A stretch of 64,000 bases of DNA, from positions 1 to 64,000 of the forward strand of contig NZ_MDKC01000013.1 in the NCBI RefSeq assembly GCF_001712755.1, given 5' to 3'. The notes under the pieces were generated by a model. That model did no database searches and was not told the DNA's origin. It was given only the letters and a program-made list of their open reading frames with translations. Below, in pieces: positions 31,669-40,418 of this stretch. Origin of the DNA: Gottfriedia luciferensis. Its GTDB lineage: Bacteria > Bacillota > Bacilli > Bacillales > Bacillaceae_G. The translations under genes were made by a program, and so were the position numbers. The first letter of the stretch is position 1. Each line of letters starts with the position of its first letter.

Positions 31669-33503
31669 TGGCAGCTTATAATAAAGTTGGTTTATTTAAA
31701 TCAATTGTATTTAAATTTGTACTTGTTTATATTTTACTCATCTTAGTAGCTATGCAAATTATTAGCGTTTATTTTTCAAGAGAGCTTGAAAAGCAACTCG
31801 TAAACAGTTTTACAGTTGCGATAAACGAACGTGCTAAGCTACTGGCTTATAATATAAAAATAGAGTATGAAAAAAAGAAAACTCTTGATGACCCAGAAGT
31901 AAAAGCTAATATCCAAAAAATAGTTTCCGACTTTGGAAAGAATATCGGAATATCAGACGTAAGAGTTATTAACCAAAATAGTGAAGTCATTGCAACTTCA
32001 GATTCTAGTAATCGGTCTATTGTTGGTAAAAGGACTACTGATATTTTAGTAAAGAGAGCTCTATTAGTAGGCACTAGAACTGAGAAAGTATTAATTGATC
32101 CTAAAAATGGTCATCGAATGAAAACAATTGTTACCCCAGTAATGGAAGGTGACGAAATTGTTTCAGCCATTTACACGAGTGCTTCGATGGAAAGTACTTA
32201 TGAAAGAATGGAATTAATTAACCGTATTTTTTCAACTGGTACACTTATAGCAGTAGCGATTACATCCATATTAGGGATACTATTGGCTAAAGCAATTACA
32301 AAGCCAATCTCTGAAATAAGAAGACAGGCCCAAGAAATGGCGAAAGGAAACTTCTCTCGCAAATTAAAGGCCTATAGTGAAGATGAGATTGGTGAATTAA
32401 CGATATCATTTAATAATCTATCTCGTAATTTACAGCAAGCCAGAGCTTCGACGGATGGAGAAAGAAGAAAGCTTCAATCAGTACTAGAGCATATGTCAGA
32501 TGGGGTTATCGCAACTGATCGTAGAGGGAAAATTATTCTCTTAAACGATCCAGCTGAAACGATGCTTAATGTTTCACGTGAAACAGTATTAAATAAATCA
32601 ATCTTAGAAGTATTGGGAATCGAAAAGATTAATACTTTAGATGATTTATACGATGAGCCAGATTCAATCATGTTAGATTATAGTAATAATAAGAGACCAA
32701 TGATTATCCGAGCGAGTCTTTCAACTATTCAAAAAGAATCCGGTAAAGTTAATGGTCTAATCGCTGTACTTTATGATGTAACTGAACAAGAAAAAATAGA
32801 GCAAGAACGAAGAGATTTTGTTTCCAATGTGTCACATGAATTAAGAACACCGTTAACAACGATGAGAAGCTATTTAGAAGCATTGTCAGATGGAGCTTGG
32901 GAGAATAAAGAAATTGCACCTAAGTTTTTACAAGTAACTCAAGATGAAACAGAACGAATGATTCGATTAGTAAATGACTTATTACAATTATCTAAGTTAG
33001 ATAGTACTGAATATCGTTTAATGAAAGATTGGGTTAACTTCACGGAATTATTTAATCGGATAATTGATCGACATGAAATGAGTAAGTCTCAAGAAGTATC
33101 GTTCAAACGTGAGTTTATAAGTAAGACAAGATTTGTATTTATAGATGAAGATAGAATTACACAAGTGTTAGATAATATTATTTCAAATGCATTAAAGTAT
33201 TCACCAGAAGGTGGGACTGTAACTTATCGTATTAAAGAGTCTAGAGATCAAATATTAGTTAGTATAACTGACGAAGGTATGGGAATTCCAAAAGAAAATC
33301 TATCAAAGATATTTGATCGTTTCTATCGAGTAGATAAAGCTAGATCGAGACAAGTTGGGGGCTCTGGACTAGGGCTTGCTTTGGCAAAAGAAATGATTTA
33401 TGCGCACGATGGTCATATATGGGCTAAAAGTGAAGAAGGAAAGGGTACAACAGTCTATTTCACACTTCCAGTGGCTGATGACCAAGAGGATGAGTGGGAA
33501 TGA
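31668..33503 (+). CDS. walK: Sensor histidine kinase WalK (YycG)
   Basis: The kinase partner of WalR, which senses peptidoglycan turnover. The 611-residue product has two membrane helices (about 13-33 and 186-206) enclosing an external Cache-type domain, then HAMP, a PAS domain (about 265-370), HisKA with phospho-acceptor His390 (VSNVSHELRTPLTT) and HATPase with DNIISNALKYS, DEGMGIP and GGSGLGLALAKEM. The coding sequence holds a perfect parS at 32570-32585, in the segment between the PAS core residues MLNVSRETVLNK. Confidence 0.97.
   Translation: MAAYNKVGLFKSIVFKFVLVYILLILVAMQIISVYFSRELEKQLVNSFTVAINERAKLLAYNIKIEYEKKKTLDDPEVKANIQKIVSDFGKNIGISDVRVINQNSEVIATSDSSNRSIVGKRTTDILVKRALLVGTRTEKVLIDPKNGHRMKTIVTPVMEGDEIVSAIYTSASMESTYERMELINRIFSTGTLIAVAITSILGILLAKAITKPISEIRRQAQEMAKGNFSRKLKAYSEDEIGELTISFNNLSRNLQQARASTDGERRKLQSVLEHMSDGVIATDRRGKIILLNDPAETMLNVSRETVLNKSILEVLGIEKINTLDDLYDEPDSIMLDYSNNKRPMIIRASLSTIQKESGKVNGLIAVLYDVTEQEKIEQERRDFVSNVSHELRTPLTTMRSYLEALSDGAWENKEIAPKFLQVTQDETERMIRLVNDLLQLSKLDSTEYRLMKDWVNFTELFNRIIDRHEMSKSQEVSFKREFISKTRFVFIDEDRITQVLDNIISNALKYSPEGGTVTYRIKESRDQILVSITDEGMGIPKENLSKIFDRFYRVDKARSRQVGGSGLGLALAKEMIYAHDGHIWAKSEEGKGTTVYFTLPVADDQEDEWE
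32570..32585. promoter_or_regulatory. parS site inside walK
   Basis: A perfect TGTTTCACGTGAAACA within walK codons NVSRET. About 13.6 kb from the parB site and about 23 kb from oriC, so it belongs to the origin-proximal parS set. Confidence 0.95.
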
Positions 33504-34852
33504 GAAGAGAACATATAAAATCAGTTGTATTAACTACTCTTGTTATCGTAAGCTTAGTTCTTTCATATAGCTTATGGTCATATCAACCAACATACGATGT
33601 ACTTCAAAATCAAGACTATGTCCAAAAAGTTTCGATTGGTGCAAAAAGAGACTTTAAGGACATAGTAATTCCGAATTTATTAGTTGTTCATGAATCAAAT
33701 AAGAATTATGAAACAACTAAACAGGGGAATATATCACCAATTTATAGATCATTGCAGAAATCCGAAATCACGAATTTTGAAAACCTGACAAATAAAACAT
33801 CTGAAGTTGCCTACCAGTCAATTACAAAAGGAAAAAATAAATTAGAAATTATTTTTCCAACTGTAGTGCCAGTAGAGACATTAGGTAAAGTTCTTAATCT
33901 AGATGCAAAACGATTACAAAATGTTTTATTTGACCGAATCATCATCAATTTATCTACTAAACAGGATTCTTCAGCAAGGATTTATTTTTCAAATGAAGCA
34001 CAAAGTATTCTCTATGGAGCAACCTTTGATAACTCTTCAATTATTGCTTCTGTTGAAAAGATTCGAGACAATTACGAAAGCTTTACTGAAAGCTTAAGAT
34101 ATAAGTTAGATTCAGGTAAAATAATTTATTTACCTAAAAAACCAATCAAACTAACTACGATGGAGTATCTTACAACGGATATTGATGTTGATAAATTAAA
34201 AGATGCTATATTTAGTGATCCATCAAATGTCCGAAAAGAAAGTACCGATTCAGGAGATACATTCACAGATGGTACTAGACTAATGTCAGTTTCACCATTA
34301 AATCGAGCGATTTCATTTGTTAACCCGACAACACCTGAAAACAATAATAATCAAAGTCCTAATTTATTAGTCCAAAGAAGTGTTGATTTTATTAATGCTC
34401 ATGGTGGCTGGACTGATGGATATATTTTGTCTGGTGTTAAACCTGAGAATAATGAAGTTTCATTTAGACTTTTTGTAAATAATTTACCTGTGTATAATAA
34501 TTCAACAATTACGACGAGTTGGGGAGTAGACGATATAGAAACCTTTAAGCGTCCATTGTATAAATTTAGAATCCAGGTGGACAAGAAGGATAGTGAAATG
34601 GAGTTAATGTCAGGTTCACAAATTATGGACATCATATCTAATAATAAGTCTATTAATAAATCCCTTATAAAGGATATTAGCTTAGGGTACGAGACGATAT
34701 TTGATGAAGATAAATCAACAATCAATCAACCGTACTATAACAGAGCAATCCTGTTAAAACCTGTTTGGATCATAAATTATGATGATACCTATAAGAAGAT
34801 TGATCAAGATATGCTAAGTAGAACTGGGGTGAATATTGTTGGATTGGAGTAG
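33500..34852 (+). CDS. walH: WalRK regulatory protein WalH (YycH)
   Basis: A 450-residue bitopic membrane protein with one N-terminal helix (about 8-26) and a large external region, matching YycH by its MRREHIKSVVLTTLVIVSLVLSYSLWSYQPTYD start. With WalI it forms a membrane complex with WalK that restrains the kinase in B. subtilis. The ATG at 33500 overlaps the walK stop (ATGA); an in-frame GTG at 33494 is an alternative. No catalytic motif is visible. Confidence 0.92.
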   Translation: MRREHIKSVVLTTLVIVSLVLSYSLWSYQPTYDVLQNQDYVQKVSIGAKRDFKDIVIPNLLVVHESNKNYETTKQGNISPIYRSLQKSEITNFENLTNKTSEVAYQSITKGKNKLEIIFPTVVPVETLGKVLNLDAKRLQNVLFDRIIINLSTKQDSSARIYFSNEAQSILYGATFDNSSIIASVEKIRDNYESFTESLRYKLDSGKIIYLPKKPIKLTTMEYLTTDIDVDKLKDAIFSDPSNVRKESTDSGDTFTDGTRLMSVSPLNRAISFVNPTTPENNNNQSPNLLVQRSVDFINAHGGWTDGYILSGVKPENNEVSFRLFVNNLPVYNNSTITTSWGVDDIETFKRPLYKFRIQVDKKDSEMELMSGSQIMDIISNNKSINKSLIKDISLGYETIFDEDKSTINQPYYNRAILLKPVWIINYDDTYKKIDQDMLSRTGVNIVGLE

Positions 34853-35636
34853 AATCAAAACAATATTTATTTTAACTTTCTTAGTATTAGATTTATTTTT
34901 AGCGATTCAATATTATCAAAAGCGAAGTAGTGATCAGTTTGATACGATGGCGGAATCGAGTATTGAGGACCAATTAAAGGAAAATGATATCACATATGTG
35001 ACATTACCTAAAAATTCTTTAAAGGAATCTTATATATCAGGTAATAGTAAGGATTTCTCGAAGAAAAATTTTGCTGATCGAAAAGGACAGAATATACAAA
35101 TCTATAAAGATGTATTACAAAGTCAATTAAAAAAACCAGTTCCAATTGCAGAGACAAATAAAATACTCTTCTTAGAGAACTTCGTGAAGGAGTATGTTTG
35201 GAATGGTGGTAACTATCATTATTGTCAAATAGATCCAACGTCAAAAACGATATACTTCTGTCAAACCTATAAAGATCGCGTAATTTATAATATCGAAAGC
35301 TCAGTAGTTGAAATAAAGTATAACGATAATAATGAGATTTATGGGTATCGCCAAAGATATTTAGAAAACTTAAAAGAAATGATCGATAAAAAGAATGTCC
35401 AAGAAGCTTTACCAGCAATTAAAGCCATTGAAAATTTATTCGTTAAAGATGAATTAAAACCGAGTGATCGAATTACAAAAGTTGATTTTGGCTATTATAC
35501 AGTAATCCCGTTATCGAATGGAGTTAAATTCATAGCACCAGCATGGCATATCGTTGTCAATGAAAAGCAGGATTACTTTGTAAATGCTATTGAGGGACAA
35601 ATAATTAAGATAGATAAAGAACAATGGAGTGAATAG
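34839..35636 (+). CDS. walI: WalRK regulatory protein WalI (YycI)
   Basis: A 265-residue bitopic protein with an N-terminal helix ([21 protein letters not shown]) and an external domain, partner of WalH. Two adjacent TTG codons (34836 and 34839) could start it; the second gives the family start MDW and has GGGGTG nearby. It overlaps the end of walH by 14 bases, so the two are translationally linked. Sequence conservation is lower than for walRK, as usual for this gene. Confidence 0.9.
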   Translation: MDWSRIKTIFILTFLVLDLFLAIQYYQKRSSDQFDTMAESSIEDQLKENDITYVTLPKNSLKESYISGNSKDFSKKNFADRKGQNIQIYKDVLQSQLKKPVPIAETNKILFLENFVKEYVWNGGNYHYCQIDPTSKTIYFCQTYKDRVIYNIESSVVEIKYNDNNEIYGYRQRYLENLKEMIDKKNVQEALPAIKAIENLFVKDELKPSDRITKVDFGYYTVIPLSNGVKFIAPAWHIVVNEKQDYFVNAIEGQIIKIDKEQWSE

Positions 35637-35638
35637 CG

Positions 35639-36433
35639 ATGAGTCTGCATTTTAGTGTACTTGCAAGTGGAAGTACCGGAAATGCGTTATACGTTGGGAC
35701 GGAGAAAACTAAGCTTTTAGTTGATACAGGACTAAGCGGTAAAGCGATGGAGTCTTTATTTAAAGAAATCAACAGGGATATAAAAGAAGTTTCCGGCATT
35801 CTAGTCACGCATGAGCATAGTGATCATATTAAAGGACTTGGAGTTCTTGCCAGAAGATATCAAATCCCAATTTACGCGAACGAAAAAACATGGAAAGCAA
35901 TGAACCATTTAATTGGAGACATTCCAACAGAGCAAAAGTTCATTTTTAACATGGAAACAACGATTCAGTTTGGGGATATTGAAGTTGAATCATTTGGTGT
36001 ATCACATGATGCTGCTGAACCAATGTTTTACGTATTTCATCATAATGAGAAAAAATTTGTTACAATTACGGATACAGGCTATGTAAGTGACCGAATGAAA
36101 GGGATCATTTCTAACGCAGATATGTATATTTTTGAAAGTAACCATGATGTCGAAATGTTACGCATGGGTAGATATCCATGGAGCATTAAGCGCCGTATTT
36201 TAAGCGATGTTGGTCACGTATCAAATGAGGATGCTGCACTAGCAATGTCAGATGTAATTGGGGACAAAACAAAACGTATTTATCTTGCTCATTTAAGCCA
36301 AGATAATAATATGAAAGAGCTTGCCAGAATGTCTGTTACTCAAACATTAGAGGGAAAAGGGTTTGAAGTTGGGATGCAATTTGAAATTCATGATACGGAC
36401 CCTCAAAAACCAACAGATATAGTGTATGTATAA
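35639..36433 (+). CDS. walJ: MBL-fold hydrolase WalJ (YycJ)
   Basis: A 264-residue metallo-beta-lactamase-fold protein with the metal-binding THEHSDH motif and downstream conserved His/Asp (TDTGYVS, HLSQDNN). Members act as 5'-3' exonuclease-like enzymes and have been linked to mismatch repair and cell-division coordination. It starts two bases after walI stops and closes the wal operon, which ends at the hairpin at 36450. Confidence 0.94.
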   Translation: MSLHFSVLASGSTGNALYVGTEKTKLLVDTGLSGKAMESLFKEINRDIKEVSGILVTHEHSDHIKGLGVLARRYQIPIYANEKTWKAMNHLIGDIPTEQKFIFNMETTIQFGDIEVESFGVSHDAAEPMFYVFHHNEKKFVTITDTGYVSDRMKGIISNADMYIFESNHDVEMLRMGRYPWSIKRRILSDVGHVSNEDAALAMSDVIGDKTKRIYLAHLSQDNNMKELARMSVTQTLEGKGFEVGMQFEIHDTDPQKPTDIVYV

Positions 36434-36449
36434 AACAAAGCGCATACTT

Positions 36450-36481
36450 AAGGGGAGAGTTTACTTTCTCCTCTTTTTTTT
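36450..36481 (+). terminator. Terminator of the wal operon
   Basis: AGGGGAGA and TCTCCTCT form an 8-bp stem with one G-T pair and an 8-base loop, followed by a run of T residues. Confidence 0.88.
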
Positions 36482-36507
36482 GTGCTAAAAAAAGGAGCTG
36501 TGTATAA

Positions 36508-36699
36508 GTGGAAAAAATAATTTTAAGCTGTGATGAGCACATAGAATGGGCTCTTGACGATTTTGTGGATAAGTATAGTGAAACACCCCTGTTGAATAAA
36601 GTCGAAAAAACGCATAATATATCCACAACCTGTGAATATTGTCAAAATGATGCCATATATATTGTATCGAACATAGATTCCCCCACTAAATGTGGATAG
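36508..36699 (+). CDS. Small CxxH/CxxC protein
   Basis: A 63-residue protein with CDEH near the N-terminus and CEYC in the second half, spaced as in the small CxxH/CxxC family found just before rlmH in Bacillus (the BA_5709-type family). The four residues suggest one zinc site. The function is unknown. It starts at GTG (36508) with AAAGGAG ten bases upstream. Its 3' half is also packed with DnaA-box sequences, so the DNA may be under two constraints. Confidence 0.82.
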   Translation: MEKIILSCDEHIEWALDDFVDKYSETPLLNKVEKTHNISTTCEYCQNDAIYIVSNIDSPTKCG

Positions 36700-36733
36700 A
36701 AATTGTGGGTATGTGGATAACTTTTGTGTATAA
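36564..36733. other. Second DnaA-box cluster, just before rlmH
   Basis: Perfect boxes TGTGGATAA lie at 36564-36572 and 36712-36720. One-mismatch boxes lie at 36619-36627 (ATATCCACA), 36691-36699 (TGTGGATAG) and 36725-36733 (TGTGTATAA), with a TGTGGGTAT in between. Five good boxes in 170 bases is far above chance. As I recall, B. subtilis has an oriC-proximal DnaA-box cluster at yydA, its name for rlmH. Confidence 0.8.
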
Positions 36734-36758
36734 CTTGTTCGTAAAGTGAGGATATAGT

Positions 36759-37238
36759 GTGAATATCTCAATTATCAGTGTTGGAAAGTTAAAAGAGAAG
36801 TATTTAAAGATGGGGATCGATGAATACATAAAACGATTATCTAGTTACGCAAAAATGGATATTATCGAAGTCCCAGATGAGAAGGCACCAGAGAATTTAA
36901 GTGATGCAGACATGCTAATCGTAAAGGAAAAAGAAGGCGAAAGAATTTTAAGTAAAATAGCAGAAGATGCTTATGTAATTGCACTAGCTATTAAGGGGAA
37001 GGAACATACATCTGAATCACTAGCAAAAAAAATAGATCAACTTGCCACATATGGAAACAGCAAAGTAGCATTTGTGATTGGTGGGTCATTAGGTCTAAGT
37101 GATGCGGTGATGAAAAGAGCGGATGATACATTGTCATTTTCAAAAATGACTTTTCCACATCAATTAATGAAGTTGGTTTTAGTTGAGCAAATTTATCGTT
37201 CATTTAGAATTAATAGGAATGAGCCGTATCATAAATAA
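36759..37238 (+). CDS. rlmH: 23S rRNA (pseudouridine1915-N3)-methyltransferase RlmH
   Basis: A SPOUT-class methyltransferase acting on pseudouridine 1915 in helix 69 of 23S rRNA. The 159-residue product has the knot region [17 protein letters not shown] and the conserved C-terminus [21 protein letters not shown]. It starts at GTG (36759) after GAGG. The DnaA-box cluster occupies its immediate upstream region and may control it. Confidence 0.96.
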   Translation: MNISIISVGKLKEKYLKMGIDEYIKRLSSYAKMDIIEVPDEKAPENLSDADMLIVKEKEGERILSKIAEDAYVIALAIKGKEHTSESLAKKIDQLATYGNSKVAFVIGGSLGLSDAVMKRADDTLSFSKMTFPHQLMKLVLVEQIYRSFRINRNEPYHK

Positions 37239-37390
37239 TAAGGAAATTATTAAAATTAATCTTCTGTAAAAAGACGCAAGAATGTTGTTAAATCAACATT
37301 TGATCTTGTCATATTTAAATGATGAGATGTCAAGGATGCAAGATAAAATTAATAAATCTCAACGTTATTTAACGGTATAAGCAGTAAAAT
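37239..37390. other. Gap after rlmH without a recognised gene
   Basis: Only a short AATGTTG/CAACATT hairpin (about 37273-37292) is visible before the terminator that follows. No coding signal was seen. Confidence 0.5.
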
Positions 37391-37440
37391 AGAAAAGGGA
37401 ATGTGCCACAAAAAGTTGGATCACATTCCCTTTTCTATGT
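37391..37440. terminator. Bidirectional terminator between rlmH and the nuclease gene
   Basis: AGAAAAGGGAATGTG (37391-37405) and CACATTCCCTTTTCT (37422-37436) form a perfect 15-bp stem with a 16-base loop. The symmetrical A/T outer arms allow termination of both convergent genes. Confidence 0.88.
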
Positions 37441-37486
37441 ATATAGGCTAATTTCCTATCAGAGGTGAAGAAACGATTCTCTAGAC

Positions 37487-38974
37487 TTAATTTGTAGGAC
37501 CATTGTCAACGCTAGCTTCAATGGCACTTTGAACGTTTGCAGGCACTGAAGATAGGAAATCATAACCAGTCAAAGACTCAATAGAATCTACACTTACCCT
37601 ATAGTAACTCCAAGGATGGCTAGAAGTGGTTTGATCATTTGGTAGGACTACAGCAATTACTCTCGTAGAAGCTGTAACTCGACTTAAATCATTATTTCCA
37701 TTAGGTAATACAACGATCACTTTCCATGTTTTTGCTGGTACCACAACGCCATTCCCAACAGTAGTCTTATATCCATTAGACCCAGTGCCTCCTGATCCAT
37801 AGCCACCAGATACTACATATAATTCATTTCCAGCAGTTACAAGTGAACGACTATACTCTTCTAAATTTGCCCAAGTAACTTCGTTGTTGTTTGGAGCTTG
37901 TGGAATCATATTGCTCATTAGAAAAGTTGCTGAATTGTTAGCAACAGTAGATGTTCGGTCAGCTGATGGACACATATGACCTCGATCAAATCCGCTTCCT
38001 GAAAATTCACTAGCAGTAACTTGATACCAGCCTGATGGCAATGTTGTATCAGCACGGAAATCATCCTGACGAGCGGCACTTCCAAGATCAGATGAACCTA
38101 CATGCCAGCTAACCCAGTTAGGCTCGTGTTTGCTATTGTTGTAAGATAGATCATACTGAGATTTAACCATTAGATAATTATTAGAATTAGATGTATTACT
38201 TGTTGCGCCACTTGGGTTTCCTAATCCAATATGATCATTATCAGTGCCCGTTTGTGTTTCTGTTGAAGGTTCTGCTGTGGAAGACGAATTTTGAGGAACT
38301 ATACTGCTCGTATTCACAAAGTCATTAGCATTATTATTCGTGTCCCAACCATTCCCTTGGCCTTGGGCAGTTCCACCATTGTTGTCCTTACGTTCTACAC
38401 TTGTTGTAGCAGAAAGAGTACCTACTGGTGTAGTTTCTGAATCATTTGCAGAGCCGAAACCAACAAAATCCACGACATTTGAATCAGCTGAACCTGATAC
38501 CGCAGTCGTAGCTTTAGCTAATGCAACTTTTCCGCTGCTTGCGCTTAAGTTGATTGTACCTGTAACATCCGCAGTTGGAAGGTCAATCGTTCCGCCACCG
38601 CCGCTTGCTTCTTTAATTAATATATATTGATGTGCTCCAATGCTTCCTGATAAATTTGTAATGTTACTGAATGCACCAGTAGAAGAGGCATATTGAATAG
38701 ACCATCCAGATAAGCTAACACTTGAATTTGTCGGATTATAAAGTTCAATATAATCATTTTTATAGGAAGAACCGCTATTACCTCCACCACCATAAATTTC
38801 GCTGATCACAACATGGGTTCCCACAGCAGCCTGTGCGGGTTTATTAAATAAATTCCCAAACGTACCACCTAAAAAGACTAAACTAGTACAAACAAGAAGC
38901 GCTGTATTTCTCTTAAGATTTCCTTTAATTTTTTTAGATAATCTAATCTTTTGTTCAGATCGACTTTCTAACAT
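37487..38974 (-). CDS. Secreted DNA/RNA non-specific endonuclease with lamin-tail domain
   Basis: A 495-residue exported nuclease. It has a long basic N-region and hydrophobic core ending in PAQAA (cleavage near residue 49-50), a lamin-tail domain (about 52-190: VVISEIYGGGG...NDYIELYNPTNSSVSLSGWSIQY), a Ser/Thr/Asn-rich linker and a NUC1-type beta-beta-alpha-metal nuclease domain (about 260-480). The nuclease motif is DRGHMCPSADRT with general base His333 and a downstream Asn-rich metal-binding helix (MSNMIPQAPNNN). The ATG at 38974 has AGGAGG upstream. Likely used for extracellular DNA scavenging or biofilm remodelling (inference). First gene of the accessory part of the window. Confidence 0.93.
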   Translation of the reverse strand: MLESRSEQKIRLSKKIKGNLKRNTALLVCTSLVFLGGTFGNLFNKPAQAAVGTHVVISEIYGGGGNSGSSYKNDYIELYNPTNSSVSLSGWSIQYASSTGAFSNITNLSGSIGAHQYILIKEASGGGGTIDLPTADVTGTINLSASSGKVALAKATTAVSGSADSNVVDFVGFGSANDSETTPVGTLSATTSVERKDNNGGTAQGQGNGWDTNNNANDFVNTSSIVPQNSSSTAEPSTETQTGTDNDHIGLGNPSGATSNTSNSNNYLMVKSQYDLSYNNSKHEPNWVSWHVGSSDLGSAARQDDFRADTTLPSGWYQVTASEFSGSGFDRGHMCPSADRTSTVANNSATFLMSNMIPQAPNNNEVTWANLEEYSRSLVTAGNELYVVSGGYGSGGTGSNGYKTTVGNGVVVPAKTWKVIVVLPNGNNDLSRVTASTRVIAVVLPNDQTTSSHPWSYYRVSVDSIESLTGYDFLSSVPANVQSAIEASVDNGPTN

Positions 38975-39731
38975 ATAACAAAAACCTCCTAATAAGTTTT
39001 AAAATTGATTTATTGAATGAATGGAGTAGTAAGAGCATTAATTGCCCATGGTTAAAGAGAAGTAAAAAACAAATTATTCGTTGGTTCAAATGATGAGATT
39101 CTGGTTGAAGATTCTTTGTGTACCCTAGTTTCTGCAATGCAATATGTACAATACAAAAGGTGAAAAAATAACGACCTTTTTGAAATTAAGCAAAAAAAAA
39201 TACTGTTTAAAGTTGGATTTACGTAAATTATCTTGCTACCGGTCTATGTAATCCTAAATAGCCTTTTAAGCACCTCCTTAAGTGTTTTTTGTAGTTTTGC
39301 TTTTTTTTACAAACGAAAATATGATATGGGCAAAAAATCATAAGATCAACTTCTTATCTATTCACAAAACATAGACCGTATGACTTAGATCTATAATCTG
39401 TAATCATTTAATTTGCCTATTTCCACAATAGCATAATTAAATTTGGAATAGTTTTAATTTTTTGTAAAAAGATAAAAATCTTTTATTATAACTCTAACAA
39501 TGTGGTTACCATAAATTAGTTAAAATAATGAGTGAAAAATGCGTACCTCTTATGGAAAATAAGAGGATTTTAATTGATTTTATATATGAGAGCCATTATT
39601 GATTTTTTATAATCATAAGAAAATCTTAAGATTTACATAGAGAGGTTATTAAGATTTTACTGATATCATCTTCTTACATGAAAAATAAAGAGGTGATAAA
39701 ATTTTGAAAAAGGGAAATAGGAGAGAAATAC
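38975..39731. other. Divergent intergenic region between nuclease and response regulator
   Basis: About 750 bases of A/T-rich DNA with no gene supported by coding signal. Near the right end are a perfect palindrome AAATCTTAAGATTT (39621-39634) and a direct repeat TTAAGATTTAC (39626-39636)/TTAAGATTTTAC (39649-39660), the kind of site an OmpR-family regulator could use. The nuclease leader is long (stop-rich in all frames). No known riboswitch was recognised. Confidence 0.5.
39621..39660 (+). promoter_or_regulatory. Palindrome and direct repeat upstream of the response regulator
   Basis: The palindrome AAATCTTAAGATTT overlaps the first of two TTAAGATTT(T)AC repeats that are 23 bases apart. The sites lie about 70-110 bases before the regulator start, a suitable place for autoregulation. 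A related pair TTAAGATC...TTAAGATC occurs at 42471-42492, at the end of the kinase gene. Confidence 0.4.
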
Positions 39732-40418
39732 ATGAACATATTAGTTTGCGATGATGATCAGTCAATTGTAGAGGCTATTTGTATTTATTTAGAAAATGAA
39801 GGTTACAGCATGTTCAAAGCCTTTAATGGAGTAGAGGCTCTGGAAATCATCGAAAATCAGGAAATCCATCTCATTATTATGGATATTATGATGCCTAAGC
39901 TAGATGGGATTCGGACTACGATGAAGATCAGAGAAAGTTATGGAGTACCTGTCATTATGCTGTCTGCGAAGTCCGAGGATTCTGATAAAATTTTAGGCTT
40001 AAATTTAGGAGCAGATGATTACATAACAAAGCCATTCAATCCTTTAGAGCTCATCGCACGAGTTAAATCACAACTGCGGAGATATACAAGCTTAGGTAGT
40101 CTTGAAACAAAGAATAGTTTATATCGTAGTGGAGGGCTAGCAGTCGATGATGAAAGTAAAATCATTACAATTGATGGGGAAGTTGTTCATCTTACTCCAG
40201 TTCAGTATAAAATTGTAAAGCTCTTGACTGAAAATGCTGGTAGGGTATTTTCAATTGAAGAAATTTATGAAAGAGTATGGAACGAAACGGCTTTTAATCC
40301 CGAAAATACTGTATCAGTCCATATACGAAAAATTAGAGAGAAAATCGAAATAAATCCTAAAGAACCAAAATATTTGAAGGTGGTGTGGGGAGTTGGATAT
40401 AAGGTCGAGAAAATATAG
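39732..40418 (+). CDS. OmpR-family response regulator
   Basis: A 228-residue two-domain regulator with receiver acidic residues (CDDD, 6-9), phospho-acceptor Asp51 (IMDIMMP), Lys in TKPFNP and a winged-helix DNA-binding domain (NPENTVSVHIRKIREKIE). Shine-Dalgarno AGGAGAG precedes ATG 39732. The kinase gene overlaps its end by 26 bases. It resembles VanR/PhoP-like regulators of cell-envelope responses in general form, but no orthologue was identified. It could control the neighbouring membrane and secreted proteins (inference from position). Confidence 0.93.
   Translation: MNILVCDDDQSIVEAICIYLENEGYSMFKAFNGVEALEIIENQEIHLIIMDIMMPKLDGIRTTMKIRESYGVPVIMLSAKSEDSDKILGLNLGADDYITKPFNPLELIARVKSQLRRYTSLGSLETKNSLYRSGGLAVDDESKIITIDGEVVHLTPVQYKIVKLLTENAGRVFSIEEIYERVWNETAFNPENTVSVHIRKIREKIEINPKEPKYLKVVWGVGYKVEKI

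Noticed and set aside
38955-39137. Reverse-strand 60-codon frame just upstream of the nuclease start
   Set aside because: Low-complexity Leu/His-rich translation, no good ribosome site, and it overlaps the nuclease leader and start.
39160-39320. Riboswitch in the long nuclease leader (a patch with AAGGAGGTGC and GACCGGTAGC on the reverse strand)
   Set aside because: I compared it mentally with c-di-GMP, purine, SAM, preQ1 and fluoride types and none fits. No closed multi-stem structure is evident.
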